Position numbers and translations under genes: made by a program. A model generated the notes under the pieces. It was not told where the DNA came from. It did not search any database and saw only the letters and a list, made by a program, of their open reading frames with translations. Source: Enchytraeus crypticus (taxonomy: Eukaryota; Annelida; Clitellata; Enchytraeida; Enchytraeidae). From it: DNA of 64,000 bases. This document shows positions 12,105 to 24,218 of the stretch, one piece after another (position 1 is the stretch's first letter; each line of letters begins with the position of its first letter). The stretch lies in contig CAJHZI010000461.1 in the NCBI GenBank assembly GCA_905160935.1, positions 706,501 to 770,500 of the forward strand. The letters run 5' to 3'.

Positions 12105-13350
12105 GATGACAGTTGCTAATACATAGCTTTGCTAATAGAGATAGCTAATACATAGAACTTTGCTAATAGAGATAGCTAATACATAGAACTTTGCTAATAG
12201 AGAATGCTAATACATAGAGCTTTACTAATAGAAATTGCTAATACATAGAACTTTGCTAATGGAGAATGCTAATACGTAGATCTTTACTAATAGAGATTGT
12301 TCATACACTAATAAAGGCTCTGCTCAGAGAAAATGCTAAAACATACAGCTTAGAGCTCTGCAGAGAGATTGCTAATACATAGAGCTTACAGCTCTGCTGA
12401 GTGATTGCTAATACACAGAGCTTAGAAGAGCTTAGAGTTTTGCTGAGTGATTGCTAATACATAGAGCTTAGAGCTCTGCAGAGATATTGCTAATACATAG
12501 AGCTTAGAGCTCTGCAGAGAGATTGCTAATACATAGAGCTTAGAGTTCTGCAGAGAGATTGCTAATACATAGAGCTTAGAGTTCTGAGCTACAGAGATTG
12601 CTAATACATAGAGCTTAGAGTTCTGCTGAGTGATTGCTAATACATAGAGCTTAGAGCTCTGCAGAGAGATTGCTAATACATAGAGCTTGAAGTTCTGCAG
12701 AGAGATTGCTAATACATAGAGCTTAGAGCTCTGATGAGTGATTGCTAATACATAGAGCTTAGAGTTCTGCTGAGTGATTGCTAATACATAGAGCTTAGAG
12801 CTCTGCAGAGAGATTGCTAATACATAGAGCTTGAAGTTCTGCAGAGAGATTGCTAATACATAGAGCTTAGAGCTCTGATGAGTGATTGCTAATACATAGA
12901 GCTAAAAGCTCTGCTGAGAGATTGCTAATACATAGAGCTTAGAGCTCTGCTGAGAGATTGCTAATACATAGAGCTTAGAGTTCTGCTGAGAGATTGCTAA
13001 TACATAGAGCTTAGAGCTCTGCAGAGAGATTGCTAATACATAGAGCTTAGAGCTCTGCTGAGAGATTGCTAATACAAACAGCTCTGCTGAGAGATAGTAA
13101 ATACATAGAGATTAGAGCTCTGCTGAGAGATTGCTAATACAAACAGCTCTGCTGAGAGATTGCTAATACAGAGCTTAGAGCTCTGCTGAGTGATTGCTAA
13201 TACATAGAGCTAAAAGCTCTGCTGAGAGATTGCTAATACATAGAGGTTAGAGCTCTGTTGAGTGATTGATAATACATAGAGCTTAGAGCTCTGCTGAGTG
13301 ATTGCTAATACATAGAGCTTAGAGCTCTGATGAGTCATTGGCAATATACA
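12105..13350. repeat. 36-bp minisatellite, about 34 copies, with higher-order structure
   Basis: The consensus unit contains GATTGCTAATACATAGAGCT then TAGAGCTCTGCAGA. Variants differ at the CTGCAGAGA/CTGCTGAGT junction. A four-unit block of 144 bp starting at 12621 recurs unchanged at 12765, so a higher-order repeat has formed. Some units are shortened (13073, 13140). Confidence 0.95.
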
Positions 13351-13984
13351 GAACTCTAGGCCTACTAGTATGCGAGTCAAAATGTCTGATCACTTTTCTA
13401 TTGGGCTCTTATTACGTCTAAGACAGCACTTGAGAGTGCAAACATCTTTCAAGATACGATAAATCAGAATGCGCTCAAGATACAGCAAACAGAGAGGCAA
13501 TGAAAAAAAGAATAATTAAAACGTTACTAAGCCTTTAGAAAGAAAGGTTTTACAGAAGAAAATTAAGAATAATCATAACATTGGTGGGTTAGCTTTACAA
13601 TGTTAACAATGTAGAGCCAAAAAATTAAGATGACAAATGTTAGATCAATTGTGTTATGAACATAATTAAATTGATGCTTTTTTCTTTACTTACGGGCTTC
13701 CAATTTGCTTATTTTAAAATGCTACACCAAAAATGCTAAATATTAGAATCATTACAATTCTGTATTGTAACAAAACTGTAACAAATGTAATGTAGAGTAT
13801 TTGACTAGTAGCAAAGAGAGAATAATATAAGCATGAATTAGACAGTCCTCCAGAAATAGTGTAGAAAAATTGTGACAATTCGGCGTTTTGCTGCTCTCAG
13901 GTTCATACATATTCAGTTTTAAATAGTTCAACCATTGCAGAATTACTCAGACCCAACTTATTTACAATTATATACTTTAGTTTC

Positions 13985-14565
13985 AACCGGTGAGATGTTT
14001 CATTTATTTGGGTCATACTATAACCGATGATTGGAAATGTGAGACTGAAATATGCAGTAAGATTGCACAAGCAAAAGAAGCCATCAGTAATAGAAAAGAA
14101 CTTTTAACAAAAGTCTAAGGAAAGACACAAAAATAAAGAAAGGGAAAACCTTGGTTTGGAACACGCTATTATATGGATGTGAAACATGAACCTTAAGGAA
14201 GGAAGATATCAGGAGATTAGAGGCATTGGAAATGTGGATATAGAGAAGAATGGAAAGGATTAGCTGGACGCAAAAGGTTACAAACGAGGAAGTCCTGGAG
14301 AGAGTTGGTACAGATAGACAGTTGATAAATGTATTAAGAAACAGGAAGAAAAGTTGGGTAGGACTCATTCTAAGGGGGAAAGTCATTAAAAGGGTAATAG
14401 AATGCAGAATGAAACGAAATAGAAGCAGAGGCAGACCGAGATTAGGTATGTTAGATGATTTAAAGATTCACTCATATGTGGACATTAAGAGGAAACTGGA
14501 AGACAGAGAAGAGTGGAGGAGTTATGTGCCATGGACCTGCCAGTAGACAGTGCACTAAGAGAGAG
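13985..14565 (+). mobile_element. RTE-like LINE 3' end
   Basis: Plus-strand frames give ERISWTQKVTNEEVLERVGT then DRQLINVLRNRKKSWVGLIL, the same element as at 2716-3792. It ends ATGGACCTGCCAGTAGACAG then a (GA)n tail. The upstream part has frame breaks. Confidence 0.85.
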
Positions 14566-14599
14566 AGAGAGAGAGAGAGATACTTTAGCTAGCATCTAA

Positions 14600-17560
14600 T
14601 AAAAAGGCATTAGCACTCATTAAAATAGCTGCATAGATAAATTCGTTAGTACATAGATTGAAAAAGTAATTTGTATTATACTTTATTGAAATAACGTTCA
14701 CAATAATAATACTATTTGAGACGAGAATCTTGAACAAATCAAGAACATTCCTAAAGTTCTAAAGTTTATGTATTTACAAGCTCAACACTGAGTGACTACA
14801 GAAGAGCTTAGAATAGAGAGGCTCATGAGAGAGCGAGAGAAAGTCATATAGTCAGTTCAAGCCTAAACTATTTACGGCGAGAAAACAAACTGAACTCTAA
14901 TTTAAACGGCTAATGCAAAGTTTAACATCAACTTAATCTCTTGAAATGATATCAGTGATGGGTGCGTCCAGGAACTGAGCCTCTCACACTAATCTACAGG
15001 AGAAAATATAACTGATCACGTCAATGAGCGAGTCGACGATGATCAAATGCTCTTACAAATATTAAGGCAAATAATTTGGAAGTCATCAGCCTAACGCAAA
15101 TATGCATAGCAGAGAGACAGAGAAAGTAACGATGCTATATTAATTGTTGGGTTAACTATATTAATTGTTGGGTTAACTATGATACGAGAGCAAGAGACAA
15201 GCCATGTACAAAAGCAAATATTACAACAGCTGCTACAGCTACAGTAATTATTCTACCTCATTTCTCATAGCTGCTATGACAGTGACTGCTACAGCTACAG
15301 CTGCTGCTAAGATATCTTCATTACATGTAAGCAGGCTTAACTAAACATAACTGAATATTTTATTTCTAAACTCGAGAAATAACAATGATCTTAAACAATG
15401 TCAATTGTTCAACTTTTAAGCAGACATTTCTGCATTATTGAAGAAAAATGTACAAAATGTGTGTACATCAGTCAGTGGTGACAGCGTCTTCTTCATCTAA
15501 TGATTTAAGCCCGCTGTTATACAATAGAAATATATACTAACTCGTGCATACACATTTTACATTATGTCAAGTTTTTCTCATTTAGAAAACAAACTACAAT
15601 ACTGTAAAGCAAGCTGTCAAAAAGTGATTCTAGAAATACATTAAAAAGAATAAAAAGAATGTTTGATCTTTCAACTTGCATTCATCCATGTAGAAATGTA
15701 ATTGTGCCCATCTAAGACGGCAATGCTTTCCAAATCCATTCAAAAACTTGCAATTATTCAATAACACTTTTTATATCAAATTATCCGTTCATATATAATC
15801 ATAACTGCAACCATAACTGCACACTTACTTGAAGAAATAAGCAATTCCATTACTTATGCACATAAGCAAAATCGGCGCAATTTTGCTCCGTTGAATTAAA
15901 GGTAATCAAATTAACAATAAGCAATTGTACCATTAAATATGTTTTCTTATTAAAAGTTACATACCATCAAAATACTCAACCTAGGCGCATAATATGCAGT
16001 AGCAACATTTGCACAGCTTGTGTCAACCTTTGCACATACACATTACTAATAGCTTTTGCACATATAACTTGCAACATGGTAGCACGTTCTAATTTTGACA
16101 GTTGTACAATACGAGACTACTTGTACATATACTGATTGTGATAACCCGTGAAGAATTTAAATTAGATAGCCTGTCGTTATGACCACTTGTGCAAATACTA
16201 ATCGTGGTTCAACACACACTCATTCTGCAACTTTTTATTTACTATTTGGGCCAACTTTAACTCATTTTAACTCTGATACAAGTGCACACAATAATATTTC
16301 AGCAATGATTCCAACAGAATTAATTTATAGTTTCGCTAACGTGCCGATAGCTGCTGTTCTTACTTTGGTCCAAGAAACTATAGAATAGTTGCAGTGAGAC
16401 TGCAGGATCCCACGCAGATGACTGATGCAAATAAACCAAGGAAAAGACCACAGAGTGGATACTGATAACTGCAACAGCTGACCAAGCACAGAAATAGGCA
16501 TTTCAAACCTACTTTTAGGTAGACCACTTGAAAGAGATTGCATATGTAGGGTTATAAACGGGTTTATTACATGCAGCACACAAAACACATCTATAAGCAC
16601 ACAAAACCATGTTTGCATGTATATACATGCAAACACAATAGTAGCACAATATTTGCCTGTGCCTGGGCACCAAACAATTCACATCCCTGTTAGACCAATT
16701 TTAATTTTCAAATTCAAGAATATACTAAAGGTGGACAGCAGGTGTCGGCAGCAGGTGATACAAAAGGAAATGAGAGAAGATAAATGGGAAAATTGAATAG
16801 ACACAATATGATGCTCGAAGTCCTACGAGATATGACGACACTCGTGAGTCCAGCGGACAAACTCTGCCCAGCCTCAAAACGACATCATACACACGTCTTC
16901 AAATCAGTTAGTATAATACGCTTATGATGGCAGTAATCAGAGCATTTCAGACAGCACAAGAACTAACAAGAAATGCTTATGTACAGGCACACATAAAAAT
17001 CAATACAGAGCAAATAAAGACATTACTGCCATTATGTCATCCAAACGTCATCTAAAGACAATATCATGGACGTGCATATACAGAGACAAGCACACAACAA
17101 CAAACACACAGAGACAAGCACATGGAGACATACACACAGAGGCATACACACTCAAACATACACAGAGAGACAAACACAAAGGCGGAGATGCACACAATGA
17201 ACAGCAGACAGAAAGATGCACAAAGAAAAGTAAAAGTAAAGCATAGTGAAAGAAGCACACAGATATTACAAGCACAGTTTATTATGAGATGCCAAAAGAC
17301 TCAATTATGCAGTTCCAAAATATTTGGTGCACTGCTATGTTGAATAGAGACGATAAAACAAACACAAACATACAAGAATGATCCTGTATAAATTCACAGG
17401 CAACGTCAAGCAAACTGACAAAATGCTAGCAATGATGATGATGATGATGTCACAGCAAAGTTCGAGATCAACTGCTTATAAAGATACACTGAATAAACGT
17501 GCCACACTTTACTGCGTCTTCAATGGCTGATGAAACCAATGTAAAATCTGTCTTAACGAC
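14600..17560. other. Downstream flank and probable 3' UTR of FXR; no gene recognised
   Basis: AT-rich with short repeats (CTACAGCTACAG near 15225-15305; TAATTGTTGGGTTAACTATA duplicated at 15140-15180; CA-rich stretch 17090-17260). The part nearest 17567 should include the FXR 3' UTR. Confidence 0.5.
17278..17283 (-). terminator. Candidate polyadenylation signal for FXR
   Basis: TTTATT on the plus strand reads AATAAA on the gene strand, about 285 nt past the stop codon. AATAAA is frequent in AT-rich DNA and further copies exist downstream (for example near 16561), so this is only a candidate. Confidence 0.3.
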
Positions 17561-17567
17561 AATACAA

Positions 17568-17806
17568 CTATTTGGTCTTAGCTCCACCATTACTGGCACC
17601 GATCGAGTCCTTGCCATTGGTTGCCGGACCCTTAGAGTCATGTCCTGCAGTGTTCGCTGATATCTTGGGACCATTCTCTACACCGGCACCAGTCTTGTTA
17701 CCCCCGCCCCCCCTTCTGCCTCTATATCTTTCACCCCCTCTCCTTCTTCCACCCCTACCCCCACCACGCTGTGGTCTCTCGTCAGCCGCCCCTGAGCCAT
17801 CGCTGT
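17568..17806 (-). CDS. FXR exon 15: last RGG block and C-terminus
   Basis: Encodes [20 protein letters not shown], a GGGGN run, a Ser/Gly/Asn-rich C-terminus ending GGAKTK, and a TAG stop at 17568-17570. Acceptor gattagcag, phase 1. Confidence 0.88.
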
Positions 17807-18848
17807 CTGCTAATCAATCAATGTTTCACTTAATTTCTAATAAAAAATTAGCTAACATATAATACCCATGTGACCTCTATATGATAGAAGAAATGGAAAA
17901 TATTCAGAAATAATTATTATAAGTAAATGGTTAAAAGATTATATCTTTCAACAATAGGGTTTTACGTGATCTCGGTATGCAAACTAAAACCAAAGTTAGA
18001 CCACATAGGATTATGGATAGTCTGCACAGCCCCAAGCCCAGACAGTACCCAAGAATGCTGGAAAAGTAGATATATCAAGTGGAATAGTACACAAGCTCGC
18101 AATTTTCAAATTTTGGTCACACACCTGCATTAATTCAATAAAACAGAATCTGACACAATTGATCGCTATACAGTAATCAATAACTTTCAGACTTTATGAA
18201 TAAATATCTAAGCAACAAGAATCATTATTTAGTTCAATAGTAATAACTATTAAAATACTAGATGTACCCGTGCGCAAAAATGCACACATCTATGAATAAA
18301 GGGCACTTAACTGAACCTGGATTTCTCTCCAAAAGACAGAGCTATAGGGTTAATATTTAGCAATTATAAATATGATGCAGTGATAAAATTTAAATTTATA
18401 CCCGCCATAAATTCATAATCGTCAAATGACAGAGCTGCAATTAGCGTAACTAATAAGTAATTTTGCCAGCGCGAGCGCATCGACAGTGTTAACGTTACTT
18501 TAGATAGACAGAACTGGCTCATTACTTTAGATATTACTAGACATATCAGTGAAATCTAAATCTACGATTACTCATGTCGACATCTAGTCACCAATAGCAC
18601 TAATAAACCAAGAAACACAGTGAACACAGGAATAAACATTTAAAAATTACCAGTAGACTTCATAGGGGATTTAGGAAGGAGAGAAAATTACTTTTTAGTA
18701 TATATCCAAATCAAACAGCTTTTGCTAAATTAAAAATGAACAGGAGAGAATATTAAGACAAGAGTTTCTAATTTATAGAAGAGTTCTTCAGTTAAGACTA
18801 CTGAATAATATGTACACAGACATAAATCATACTTAAAGAAACAACTCT

Positions 18849-18894
<46 letters not shown>

Positions 18895-21800
18895 AGAGAA
18901 AGAGAGAAAGACAGAGAAAGAGAGAGATACAGAAGATGGTAGAGACCTTTGCTATCAGCACTAGCTTTATCATCCATGACAGTCTCATCCTCATCATCGC
19001 CCCTCCTCCTCCTCCTACCCCCACCACCTGTACCCTCCCCGTCCTCCCCCTCGTAGTCTCGTGCGCCCCCACCTCTTGGACCCCCTCTCATCTGCCCTCT
19101 ACCTGCTGCACCAACATTATACTCATAGTAATAATAATTATCAATCAATCAAAAAGAATTTAACATCCGGTTCCTCGCCATAAGGCAATGTCAGGGATGT
19201 CAATGAATTATAAATTAATGATAATTCATAAATCAGTTGCTGATTATGACGCACCACCAACACACGCACCAAATACTTCATCAGTCATCGATATTTCTCA
19301 GAATTTTATTTTTATTTCTTTTAAATATTATTTTTTAATTATGATATTATCTTTGTTTTCATTATGCGCACGGTTTTCACATTAAGTTAAATCTACAAGG
19401 AAACTTTAGGTTATAATTGCCATGAGCTAAATAAGTTATTATTATGTCACGATGGCTGCCAAATAGTTTCCGTTATAAAATGAATTTCAAGCAGGGATAG
19501 TAAACGCTGGTAAAGCTAGTGTTAACGTCAGTTTCCTCACTTGAAAGCGATGTCAGTGTCGGGTGAGCCTAAGATTTGAATCCCGCACATACTGATCCTC
19601 ACAGACTGACAGACTGTTGTTACAGATTGCACAACAAGCTAATAAGCTAATGTGCACACAGAGTGTCTTGGTTTTCAATAAGCTTTTAACTGCTTTATAT
19701 GATTTATTTACCAGAGCCCCTGCCACCACGAGCTCCACCAGATCTGTCGCCATTGTATCTAGCTGACTCCCTACCTCCTCCTCCTCTACCTCTCCTACCC
19801 CCCTCAATGTTATACTCTCCCTCATCTGCTGGCATCACAACTGCTGACCAATCAGCTACCGAGCCTGCGCCAGCATTTGTGTGCTCACCTGTAGCAACAA
19901 AAACACAGCAACGATGTATAACACTGCATTCATAGGAACTACTGAAACTTACATCATCATCATCCATCACCTTCATCACTTTCATCTTCATTATCATCAT
20001 CATCATCATCATCATCATCATAATCTTCCCTTGAATTCCAGTTTAACTAGAGTCTGGGTTAGAAAATTTTCCAGCAATGTTTGGAGCCTAGGCTCCAGGA
20101 TCCCCTTTCTGACATTGGTTTAGATCTAGTGCTTTGTCGCCTTTTACGACATGTGTTGACCAAATTTGGCCTACTCTTCAGCCACCCGGACACAAAACAG
20201 GTAAAAGAATCACACTGAAACATACACATTTTAATATTAACATATATGCATTTATCATTCACATACATTTTTTTCGGTCTTCTCGTATGCCTTCTACTGA
20301 TTCTTGATAAATAAAATAGTTCCTTTAGACCTGATGTTCAGATAGTTCCTAATATCCTATCTGATAGGATATTAGAGAAACAACATGAAACAACATCTAA
20401 TTGATATATTATAATATAATATTAATTGATCTACTATTATTTATCAATTAGTATCCCTAGAAAATAAGGTACTTAACAGAAGAAAAAGCAAAACACTTAG
20501 GACTCACTGGGAGCATGAGAAGTTCCAATATCAGATTCAGGCCGCCTGTTGGACAGCGGTGCACCCCCTCTGAAGGGTCTACCACCCCGGGCCCTGCGAT
20601 AAGGTCCTCCTCTGCCCCTTCCACCCAGAAATGGCTCAGCACTGCTACGATCACCCCTGTAGTTCTCACTGCCACCCCTCCCACCATCTCTTAGTGTGTC
20701 CTCGCCATACGAGGGTTCAGCACTATACCTACTACACATACATACACAGGAAGTTTAGCAATGTACTTACTACATATACATACAAATACACAGGAGGTTC
20801 AGCAATGCACCTTCTACCCATACAGGGTGGTCCAGAATAAATGAAACTACTTTGAAGGCTAATAACTTTTACAATTTTTATCCAAACGTCTTACATGATA
20901 CATTAAATTGAAGACAAATCTCCTTTCTATTAATTTGGTAAGTATCTAGGAGATATTCTTACAAATGTTTGAGAAAGTGCCATTAATCGCTGATGTGTAG
21001 TTTTCATGTCATATGATGGCCTGTATGAAAGTAAACCTGCCAGAGTTTATTGACTGTAAAACTGGCCACCTAACAGCCCTCCCCCTGATATGAACCCGAT
21101 TTACTATTCGATTGTTTACTATTGTCTTCAGCAATTAGTCTATCGTGAACCGATACATGACGCTGAACATTTGAAACAAGTCAATGTTCTCTGCTGGACC
21201 CAGAGATCAGCCAGGCACTCGCGGACTCGGCAAATGGGTCAGTGGTCCCAGCGGGTGAATGCAGTTATTCGGGCACATGGTGGACACATTGAACATTAGT
21301 TCAATTAATTCTCAATTCATTTAGGAAATGGATATAAACTGTAATGCGCTTTCTGAAATAGTTGAGGCATAATGCACATAATGTTAAATTCTTTATTTTC
21401 ATATCTTCAGTTTTCACGCAATTTCATTGAAAATTACATATCGGCGACTAATGACAATTTCTCAAATAAGTGTAGTAGTATCCCTGAGATATTTGGCAAG
21501 TGAATAGAAAAGAGAATTGTCTTTAATGTAGTATATAAAGTAAGACGTTTGGATAAAAATTGTAAAGTTATTAGCCTTCAAAGTAGTTTCATTTATTCTG
21601 GACCACCCTGTACATACACATACACAGGAGGTTCAGCAATGCATCTACTACACATACATACACATACACAGGAGGTTCAGCAATGCACTTACTACACATA
21701 CATACACATGCATAGGATGTTCAACACCAGGACATAAAATGGATACAATTTCTAAACGTTTGAAAAGCAATTAAATTAGGATTCATTAAGCATAACAATT

Positions 21801-24156
21801 AGAGACTACCATCAAAGCATTGTATCAGAGCGACTAATGGTTTGCGAGATTTTAATTAAGTTACAGTATACTTTAAAATTTAATACCTTCTGTTGTCTCT
21901 CATATGAGGATTGAACCCGTGATGGTAGAAGTGCCCACCTCCTGCTCCCAGACTAGACAAACTACGCAACTCATTATCTATCTGAAACTTTTCCTGTCTT
22001 AGTCGATCTACATCCTATCAGATACAACGACATTAGTCAAATGCAACCAATGCAATTTATAGTTAATCTATCCAAAAAACCTATGCAATCATCCAATCGA
22101 CAACAATTGCATTACAATAAAGAGCAAAAAGAGCCAGCCTAATATTAATCATTTGAAACCAAGCATGCTAATAAATGAATAAACATTAATTCTGATTTGT
22201 TGTTGTACATAAAGATAAATGTTAGATGTAGCATAATACAGTACGATTATTTTCATTACATAGTTTAATGCAAGTCCACATGTTGTGTCCGGGTTGTTTG
22301 AAGAACAGACCAACCGGTGGCTGCACGTGTCCTAGGAGACTAAAGCACTAAGATTCAAAGCAACGTCAGAAAGTGCATTCAGTTGGTGAGCACCTAGGCT
22401 ATAAAAATTGCTAAAAAATGTTTTAAAAACTAAAACAAATGGAAAGTGGAGGATTGACAGATGATATAGTATGGGGCAGAGGAGTGGAGGTCTATTCATA
22501 TCCCTACCCCAGTTAAACTGGGATTTAAGGGAAGATGATGATGATGATGATAGATTAATGCAAGTAATGATGCTAACACTCACTGGAAAGTCTCAAAATT
22601 TCATTTATTCCCAATAAATAACTGTTCTAAACAACTTTCTTCAAGGGGCTAATGTTTTAAAATTACAAAATATAATAAGATAGTAAATTGCTTACCACAA
22701 ATTCAGAAGCTCACGATTCCATGTACAATGAGCTCAACAGAAAGAAAGAAATCTCACAAAACTAATTAACTCTTATTACATAGCCTCAAAGAAAATATCT
22801 ACAGATCAGTTTCAAGAACAGAATACTGCAAGCAATGACTTATGGAAATCTACGTAAAGGGGCTCATTAATACTCTTAACATTGAACATGATTATTGATT
22901 AATGCAAGTCTCATTTAACAAATATTCCAAGTCCAGAAATCCATCAAATGACCAAGTTAATAGTGAGGCATACCTTGAGATGACTAATATTGTACTCCAG
23001 CAGCAGTCGTGCATTGCTAATGTTCTCTACTGTACCGATGAATATAAATGGTACGGTCTCCTGTAATAGCATAACGACAAAGCTAATTTCTAAACAACAA
23101 TAACTGCACTACAAACATAATATTTCATATGATAATCTGTATATCATTTGATTCTTATAATATTGTCAAAAAAATAAAAAAGGTCATATCAGATGATCAG
23201 TTATAATCATTCCCAACCCATAGATACTGATAATCGCCACTGGCTCCAGCCAGTGACGATGTCGGAGTGGGCTTCACAACCCATAGAACCATCAGTTCAT
23301 CATTCACAACCCATAGAACCATCAGCTCATCATTCCTAACCCATAGAACCATCAGCTCATCATTCCTAACCCATAGAACCATCAGTTCATCATTCCCAAC
23401 CCATAGACCCATCAGTTCATCATTCCCAACCCATAGAACCATCAGCTCATCATTCCTAACCCATAGAACCATCAGCTCATCATTCCTAACCCACAGAACC
23501 ATCACTTCATCATTCTCAACCTACAGAACCATCAGCTCATCATTCACAACCCACAGAACCATCAGCTCATCATTCTCAACCCACAGAACCATCAGCTCAT
23601 CATTCCCAACCCATAAAATTATTAGTTCGTCATCACAACCCTTAGTTCCATCAGTTCATCAGCCACTCTATCATCAGTCCCACCTCATAGCATTACCAGC
23701 TCTATATACTCCATCATCATACCCTATACTCCATTATTGTTAAGAACAAACCATAGATTACATTAAATCTAATAACATTTCTGTAAAATTATTCTAACTG
23801 GAAATTGTTCACTAACTATTGGCAGCATACTAAAAATGGAAAGAAGAGATAAAGAGCATACCTCTGTTAGAGCAGAAACAGCATGGGCAGCAGCAGCAGC
23901 AGCAGCAGCAGCAGGCTCCTCATCACTAAAATCAGAGCCGTGATCTCCCTCAATCTTAACCCTCACCACGCCTGATTTATCCACGATCTCCTGTATGTTG
24001 TGTCCTGTCTTACCTATCACCTTAGCTGTATATCATCAATCAATCAATTCATCATTCAATCAATCAATTCATCACTCAATCAATCAATCAAGCTTCACTT
24101 CATATCCTCAATAATGCATATATCATGCACAATAATCATGACATCCAGATAAAGTC

Positions 24157-24218
<62 letters not shown>

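Noticed and set aside
12105..13350. CRISPR-like array
   Set aside because: No unique spacers; it is a direct tandem minisatellite in a eukaryotic genome.
16325..17346. Several 60-100-codon frames downstream of FXR
   Set aside because: CA-rich low complexity, open in several frames and strands, with no family resemblance and no splice support.
23267..23743. 158-codon open frame with [13 protein letters not shown] repeats
   Set aside because: It is the 30-bp minisatellite in FXR intron 9 read in a stop-free frame; the opposite strand is also open, and the flanking FXR exons splice across it.
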